A stretch of DNA of 37,319 nt from Bacteroidales bacterium (lineage in GTDB: Bacteria; Bacteroidota; Bacteroidia; Bacteroidales; TTA-H9). The stretch spans positions 1-37,319 of the forward strand of contig JAUSOY010000085.1 in assembly GCA_030656615.1 (NCBI GenBank), in the 5' to 3' direction. Positions 33,751 to 37,319 of the stretch are shown here, piece by piece. The position numbers and the translations under genes were made by a program. The number at the start of each line of letters is the position of its first letter. The first letter of the stretch is position 1. Under the pieces are notes generated by a model. The model was not told the DNA's origin, ran no database searches, and saw nothing but the letters and a program-made list of their open reading frames with translations.

Positions 33751-33757
33751 CATTAGC
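33751..33757 (+). other. Possible left cassette boundary (CATTAGC)
   Basis: CATTAGC followed by AGCAATAATGTAACGACC resembles the right half of an integron attC site (GTTRRRY-like, with A instead of G). It shares TTAGC with the 3' boundary at 34849-34854, so the cassette would run from about 33753 to 34849. The match is degenerate and the call is tentative. Confidence 0.3.
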
Positions 33758-33780
33758 AGCAATAATGTAACGACCGCATC

Positions 33781-34713
33781 GTGATAAAGAACCTACCGAC
33801 ACATACCGACTTTGAGAATGTCTCAAAACAATGTTTGACACAGGCATTTAATCTGTTATACAAGGTTTACGAAAACTACAATGAGTATGACGATGACACA
33901 ATCAGAGCAGAGGTTACTTTAGAACAAATTTGGGAACATAATTCAGGGACAATTCGGACATCACTAATACTTCTTCATCAAGGTATTGAAACTTATATGA
34001 AGTCCGCAATCTGCAAGACAACTCCTCTCTTGCTAATTGAGAAAACCCGAACTGACTGGCCAACTTTGCCTTCCAGGACAGACAAGGAATTTGATTGTTT
34101 ATATACAATCTCTGGAGAAGCCCTATTAACAACATTTTGTGCTGTTCCGACAGACATCACAGTGAACGAAGACTTCATTCAATTTATAGAGGCTGTTCGA
34201 CAAAAAAGAAATGAAGTAATTCACGGTGCAAACAAAGTGACGATTTCGGCAACAGATCTTCTTGACAATATTTTAAGAGCTTACACTCTATGTTTTGGCA
34301 AGGACGCTTGGTTTTTAGAAACTTGGCACTTCAATTTTACAAACCCACTTTTCGGATATTTCGACTGGGACTTTGAGGACGCTGTTTCATATCGTTATTT
34401 AGACTTTGCTTTAAATGTTTTAGGCAAAAAGAAACTCAACAAATACCTTAAAACTGACATTATCGGTAGAGGTTACTTTTGTCCCGAATGTAAGCGAACT
34501 ATTGACCGTGAATACGGACAGTTAGATAGCAAGTGGGCATTTTTAAAACCTAATAAACCAGACACAAAAGTTATTCATTGTGTAAACTGTGACGCTGAAT
34601 TTAATGTAACACGTAAAGACTGCTTAGAGGACGACTGTAAAGGAAATGTTATACACGACTACGATGGAGAAGAAACTTGTTTAACCTGCTTTGCATACCA
34701 AGAGAATGAATAG
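33781..34713 (+). CDS. HEPN-domain RNase candidate with C-terminal zinc ribbons
   Basis: A 310-residue protein of no named family. The first half is helical and HEPN-like: SLILLHQGIETYMKSAI (about 61-77) and the RNase signature RNEVIH (R143, N144, H148; the RX4-6H pattern of HEPN ribonucleases). The last 80 residues hold eight cysteines as four pairs: C234/C237 (CPEC), C267/C270 (CVNC), C281/C286 and C300/C303 (CLTC), which should bind two zinc ions. This suggests a nucleic-acid-binding RNase, as in toxin or abortive-infection proteins. No antitoxin gene is next to it. It starts with GTG; no better ATG is in frame. The gene sits in a cassette-like unit and precedes an attC-like element. Confidence 0.65.
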   Translation: MIKNLPTHTDFENVSKQCLTQAFNLLYKVYENYNEYDDDTIRAEVTLEQIWEHNSGTIRTSLILLHQGIETYMKSAICKTTPLLLIEKTRTDWPTLPSRTDKEFDCLYTISGEALLTTFCAVPTDITVNEDFIQFIEAVRQKRNEVIHGANKVTISATDLLDNILRAYTLCFGKDAWFLETWHFNFTNPLFGYFDWDFEDAVSYRYLDFALNVLGKKKLNKYLKTDIIGRGYFCPECKRTIDREYGQLDSKWAFLKPNKPDTKVIHCVNCDAEFNVTRKDCLEDDCKGNVIHDYDGEETCLTCFAYQENE

Positions 34714-34723
34714 AATTTCTGCT

Positions 34724-34854
34724 GCTAATAAGGGGTTTGCGATAGCAGGGGGGTCGTGCTTCGCAGACACATTTGTGCAAGGTGGAAGTTCTGTTCTCCG
34801 AACAAAGTTTAGTGCTAAAACATCCCCACCATCGCAACCCCCCGAAACGTTAGC
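34724..34854 (+). repeat. attC-like folded element after the HEPN gene
   Basis: The 131-bp segment begins GCTAA and ends GTTAGC, with GGGGTTTGCGAT near the left end pairing with ATCGCAACCCC near the right end (11 of 12). Inner hairpins include CACA/TGTG and GTTC/GAAC, and the GGGG tract meets CCCC further in. Size, terminal core (AACGTTAGC) and long imperfect fold resemble VCR-type attC sites of integron cassettes. It starts 10 bp after the HEPN stop. The left core is GCTAAT, not the canonical RYYYAAC, so the site may be divergent. I recall similar GGGGTTTG...CGAAACGTTAGC elements after accessory genes in other Bacteroidota, but this cannot be confirmed here. Confidence 0.5.
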
Positions 34855-34885
34855 TTGCATTCTAAAAAAAACCAAACAATCATTT

Positions 34886-34914
34886 TTTGTGTTTTTAAGA
34901 AAAGATTATCTTTG
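34886..34914 (+). promoter_or_regulatory. Promoter of the ATPase-nuclease pair
   Basis: TTTG (34886-34889), a 17-bp spacer and TATCTTTG (34907-34914). The start codon follows 4 bp later, so the transcript should be leaderless or nearly so. This makes the two-gene module an independent unit, separate from the HEPN gene. Confidence 0.55.
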
Positions 34915-34918
34915 ATTT

Positions 34919-36319
34919 ATGAAAATAGAAATAAAGAATTTAGGTGCTATAAATAAAGCATCATTTGATTTAAGCAAAAAACTTACTGTTTTTTGTGGAC
35001 CAAATAATTCGGGAAAAACATACGTTGCATTTATGATTTATGCTTTGACTAAATCAGGTAATAAGTTTTTTCGAAATGAAGATGGTACAAAAATCTTAGG
35101 CGAACTTTTAAATAAGGGAAATATAGAAATAAATATTGACCTCGATAAGATTTGGCAATATCGTGAGAAGGAGATAAAAAATATTAAACACTCGCTTGAT
35201 AGTATTTATGGTATCTCTGAAGATATCACAAATCATTTATTTGGTGATTTTGATATTAGCATTATAGAAACGAAGGAAGAGTTCATTAAGAAATTTAAAA
35301 TAATGAGCTTTTCAAATGAGGTTGATTTAAGAAACACCTGTGTATTAATAAGTAAACACAAAGAAAAATCAACAATTCAGCTAGAATTGAAAAGCAATAT
35401 GACAAGTGAAAGTGAAATCGAAGTTCTAAGTCTTTTTTTATTGTCTAAAATTTATTCTCTTATCGCATTCTTTCCATTTACTTCAAGTCATATTTTGCCA
35501 GTGGAAAGAAATTCAATTTATACATTCAGTAAGGAATTGTCAATCCAAAAACAAGAATTTCTTGAGCAAGCGCAAGAACTGGGTTCTAAAAAAAGCAAAG
35601 ACCCGTTTCATTGGTATTTCAGGAGGTCAACAAGATATCCGATGCCTATTCGAGATGGTTTAGAAATTGCAGAAGATTTATCTAATTTGTCAAAAACAAA
35701 AAGTGAATCGTTTGAATTGGCAGAAGAAATTGAAACAGAATTATTATACGGTAAAGTTGTTGTATCTAAAGAAGGAGATGTTCAGTTTAGTTCAAATAAA
35801 GCTAAATCAAAAAAAATTCCTATTCATTTAAGTGCTTCAATTGTGAAGACTTTATCTAGTCTTGTTTTTTATTTAAAGTTCATTGCTACCAAAGATGAAC
35901 TAATTATTATAGATGAACCTGAATTAAATCTACATCCTAATAACCAAGTTATTTTAACGCGGATTTTCGCAAAATTAGTTAATCGCGGATTTAGAATGCT
36001 TATAAGTACTCATAGTGATTATGTTATTAGGGAACTAAATAATTTAATAATGAGTTCTTCTCCAAGGGATGGAATATCCGAACTATCGACAAAACTTGGG
36101 TATACTCATGATTTAAAATTATCTCCAGATATAGTCAAAGCATATTTATTTAATTATAAAAATTCTAGTTCTAGAAATGTAACAGTGTCTGATATAGAAG
36201 TAGATGAGTTCGGGTTTGATGTAAGAACGATTGATGAAACTGTTGAAACCTTAAATCAAGTATCAGAAGAATTTTTCTATACAATAAAATACGGGAAGAG
36301 CGAAGATGAGTCAAATTGA
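34919..36319 (+). CDS. AAA ATPase of the OLD/AAA_15 kind, putative defence component
   Basis: A 466-residue SMC-like ATPase. Walker A is GPNNSGKT (27-34), Walker B IIIDEPELNLHP (D332, E333 in DEPE) and the switch histidine is H365 (STHSDYVIREL). Between the two halves lies a long insertion (about 45-300) with mixed alpha/beta sequence. The C-terminal 80 residues hold no TOPRIM motif, so it is not a complete OLD nuclease. The following 169-residue gene starts inside the 3' end (14-bp overlap), so both are translated together. This pattern matches two-gene defence systems in which an ATPase senses infection and an effector acts. The gene is clearly AT-richer than the Bat operon, which suggests transfer. 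Not recognised as Gabija, Septu or PARIS. Confidence 0.8.
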   Translation: MKIEIKNLGAINKASFDLSKKLTVFCGPNNSGKTYVAFMIYALTKSGNKFFRNEDGTKILGELLNKGNIEINIDLDKIWQYREKEIKNIKHSLDSIYGISEDITNHLFGDFDISIIETKEEFIKKFKIMSFSNEVDLRNTCVLISKHKEKSTIQLELKSNMTSESEIEVLSLFLLSKIYSLIAFFPFTSSHILPVERNSIYTFSKELSIQKQEFLEQAQELGSKKSKDPFHWYFRRSTRYPMPIRDGLEIAEDLSNLSKTKSESFELAEEIETELLYGKVVVSKEGDVQFSSNKAKSKKIPIHLSASIVKTLSSLVFYLKFIATKDELIIIDEPELNLHPNNQVILTRIFAKLVNRGFRMLISTHSDYVIRELNNLIMSSSPRDGISELSTKLGYTHDLKLSPDIVKAYLFNYKNSSSRNVTVSDIEVDEFGFDVRTIDETVETLNQVSEEFFYTIKYGKSEDESN

Positions 36320-36815
36320 ATATTTCCAAAACGTATTAAATAGTGATTTCATATCTTCTAATTCATTTTTAGAGGAACCTGATGTTGAGATGAGAGTTAA
36401 TGTTGATAAGACTGGTTGCACATCATTAATATTTAAATTTGACAGGCAATTGGGGAAAACATACAAAGGTGGTATGTTTCCTTTCTTTAATAGAGGAGAA
36501 AGTGGAGTTTGTAAAGTATGTGATTATATAATTTTCTCTGAAAAAGCAGGTCAATTATACGCACTCTCTATTGAACTAAAGAAAGGCAGTGAAAGTACCA
36601 ATCCACAGCTAGAAGCGGGAGTTTGTTTTTCAGATTATACGTTGGCTACTGTTAATCGTGTTCACAAGAAGAATTTTAGTATTGTAAATCGAAAAATTTC
36701 AATAAAGGAGTTCAATAGAAAAGGTAAGACCAAATTGAAGGAAGTGGAATATAATGAACACAATATTCACGCATTTTCAGAAAAGACCCTTAGACTTCAA
36801 GCATTTCTAAAATAA
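36306..36815 (+). CDS. Small PD-(D/E)xK-like nuclease candidate coupled to the ATPase
   Basis: A 169-residue protein. CKVCDYIIFSEKAGQLYALSIELKKG (from residue 69) carries D73, E90 and K92 in the order and spacing of a PD-(D/E)xK restriction-endonuclease core, followed by QLEAG (101-105), a typical helix after it. Two cysteines (C69, C72) flank the acidic residue and recall a CxxCD variant seen in small proteins next to AAA ATPases. The frame overlaps the ATPase stop by 14 bp, which couples the two. It is probably the effector of a two-gene module. The fold call rests on a short motif and needs structure prediction. Confidence 0.6.
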   Translation: MSQIEYFQNVLNSDFISSNSFLEEPDVEMRVNVDKTGCTSLIFKFDRQLGKTYKGGMFPFFNRGESGVCKVCDYIIFSEKAGQLYALSIELKKGSESTNPQLEAGVCFSDYTLATVNRVHKKNFSIVNRKISIKEFNRKGKTKLKEVEYNEHNIHAFSEKTLRLQAFLK

Positions 36816-36825
36816 CGACATGCTA

Positions 36826-36928
36826 GTCGAGTAGGTAAAGAGAAGTTTCACTCCTAAACCTCTCACAGAACCCCCGAAAGCGTTCGGGGCAAGCTGTACG
36901 TGAACCTCTCGATTCACTTGTACAGCTC
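36826..36928 (-). ncRNA. Group II intron 3'-end remnant (domains V-VI-like)
   Basis: On the minus strand the segment reads GAGCTGTAC...GTACAGCTTG, with an inner GTGAATC-GAGA-GGTTCAC helix closed by a GNRA tetraloop. A CCCCGAA/TTCGGGG hairpin, then GTTCTGTGAGAGG, then a GTTTAGGAGTGAAAC stem and finally CCTACTCGAC follow. The order and the phrases TGTGAGAGG and CTACTCGA are typical of bacterial group II intron 3' ends. No reverse transcriptase frame is present next to it, so it is a truncated copy. Domain V pairing is imperfect compared with the consensus. Confidence 0.4.
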
Positions 36929-37135
36929 ATGCTCTTCCTGAGCCTGATTATTAACACAAGCTGTGCCTGAATTCTGCCAGGATACCCAAGATTTTAAAAC
37001 CAGGGGAAAGAATAAAATCGAAAATAATATCCGGTTGGATTATTGTTTTTATTCGTCATTCAAGTGCAATATCCGGTGCAAAAATTCAACATCAAAAAAT
37101 ATCCGGAATATCACATCAATTTGCACTATTTTAAA
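36929..37135. other. AT-rich non-coding stretch with AATATCCGG repeats
   Basis: No gene is supported here. AATATCCGG occurs three times in direct orientation (37026-37034, 37068-37076, 37098-37106), and an AGTGCAA/TTGCACT inverted repeat (37063-37069, 37121-37127) encloses two of them. These could be transposon or operator sites. Confidence 0.4.
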
Positions 37136-37179
37136 AAAACAGCATATATTTGATACACAGTAATTATAAAAGAAGGTTT
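37136..37179 (+). repeat. 44-bp direct repeat, copy 2
   Basis: Matches 33694-33737 at 42 of 44 positions and holds TATATTTG at 37145-37152. The homology ends exactly where the presumed IS66 end begins (GTAA at 37180). Confidence 0.7.
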
Positions 37180-37319
37180 GTAACCCTACGGCCATGTGCA
37201 TCTTTTCTATGAGATATTTTCATTAGAAATTTGCTGCTAAAATTTAAACCATGAACCGTCAGGACAAAAACGAACAAATGATATCCCTGGTTAATCAATG
37301 GGAGCAAAGCGGCCTTAGT
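37180..37319 (+). mobile_element. Left end of an IS66-type element (continues past the window)
   Basis: A GTAA terminus, GTAACCCTACGGCCATGTGC, is followed 71 bp later by the start of a TnpA-like frame. IS66 elements usually begin with GTAA and duplicate 8 bp of target. The other end is outside the window, so the boundary is inferred. Confidence 0.5.
37251..37319 (+). CDS. tnpA: IS66-type TnpA-like protein, N-terminal fragment (runs off window)
   Basis: An open frame of 23 codons (MNRQDKNEQMISLVNQWEQS plus GLS) that continues past the right edge. It resembles the start of IS66 accessory proteins and related IS transposases, whose N-terminus is a short helix-turn-helix for DNA binding. The call depends on a short stretch and on the GTAA end upstream. 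Confidence 0.5.
   Translation, partial: MNRQDKNEQMISLVNQWEQSGLS

Noticed and set aside
36900-36928. GAGCTGTACAAG string on the minus strand, as at the 3' end of GFP genes
   Set aside because: Only about 15 bases match, the flanks differ, and the string forms a domain V-like helix with GTACAGCT, so it is a chance match and not vector contamination.
36963-37163. 66-codon plus-strand frame between the intron remnant and the IS66 end
   Set aside because: It runs through the AATATCCGG repeats and the 44-bp direct repeat, with a translation rich in N, I and K and no family resemblance.

Overview
The window comes from a member of the Bacteroidota, most likely an anaerobic or microaerophilic Bacteroidales/Marinilabiliales-type lineage. 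The evidence is a complete Bat (aerotolerance) operon, an Omp28/DUF6029/DsbD export-redox cluster, AT-rich DNA, and repeated TAnnTTTG promoter boxes (sometimes with an upstream TTTG), the signature of the Bacteroidota primary sigma factor. An O2-sensitive glycyl radical enzyme points to anaerobic metabolism.

Layout. The left edge holds the first 28 codons of an IS1595-type transposase on the minus strand. Next comes a minus-strand murL-murD pair (143-2897), which suggests that D-glutamate reaches peptidoglycan through the L-Glu ligase plus epimerase route. Plus-strand YqgE/AlgH and YciO/YrdC genes, tRNA-Lys and a large TPR-transmembrane-HTH regulator follow (to 6793). A 457-bp non-coding stretch carries an array of about five GTAGAGGT-like boxes in front of a promoter. 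It precedes an envelope thiol-redox operon (7251-12491: TlpA-like thioredoxin, DUF6029-type outer-membrane protein, Omp28-type lipoprotein, DsbD). An EamA exporter, an NhaD/ArsB-type antiporter and a small lipoprotein come next.

At 15596-20101 a three-gene operon encodes a glycyl-radical activase, a 4-hydroxyproline dehydratase (HypD; catalytic residues H157, D275, C431, E433 and radical G762) and a secreted S37-type (proline-specific) peptidase. Together these look like a pathway for using collagen-type peptides. A cluster of palindromes, a Dus enzyme, a metallophosphoesterase, tRNA-Ser, tRNA-Pro, Sua5 and a DUF302 protein lead to the Bat operon (25063-33461: MoxR, DUF58, accessory membrane protein, BatA, BatB, BatC, BatD, BatE).

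The last 3.8 kb (about 33690-37319) is an accessory, visibly more AT-rich island. It contains a HEPN-RNase/zinc-ribbon gene followed by a 131-bp attC-like folded element ending in GTTAGC. Next is a two-gene module of an AAA ATPase and a small PD-(D/E)xK-like nuclease candidate, with overlapping reading frames. A group II intron 3'-end-like remnant and the left end of an IS66-type element close the window. A 44-bp sequence (42/44 identical) containing a promoter box occurs on both sides of the island. This island is the best candidate for a little-described system: a cassette-borne anti-phage or stress module. All functional statements rest on motif recognition by eye; no database search was possible.
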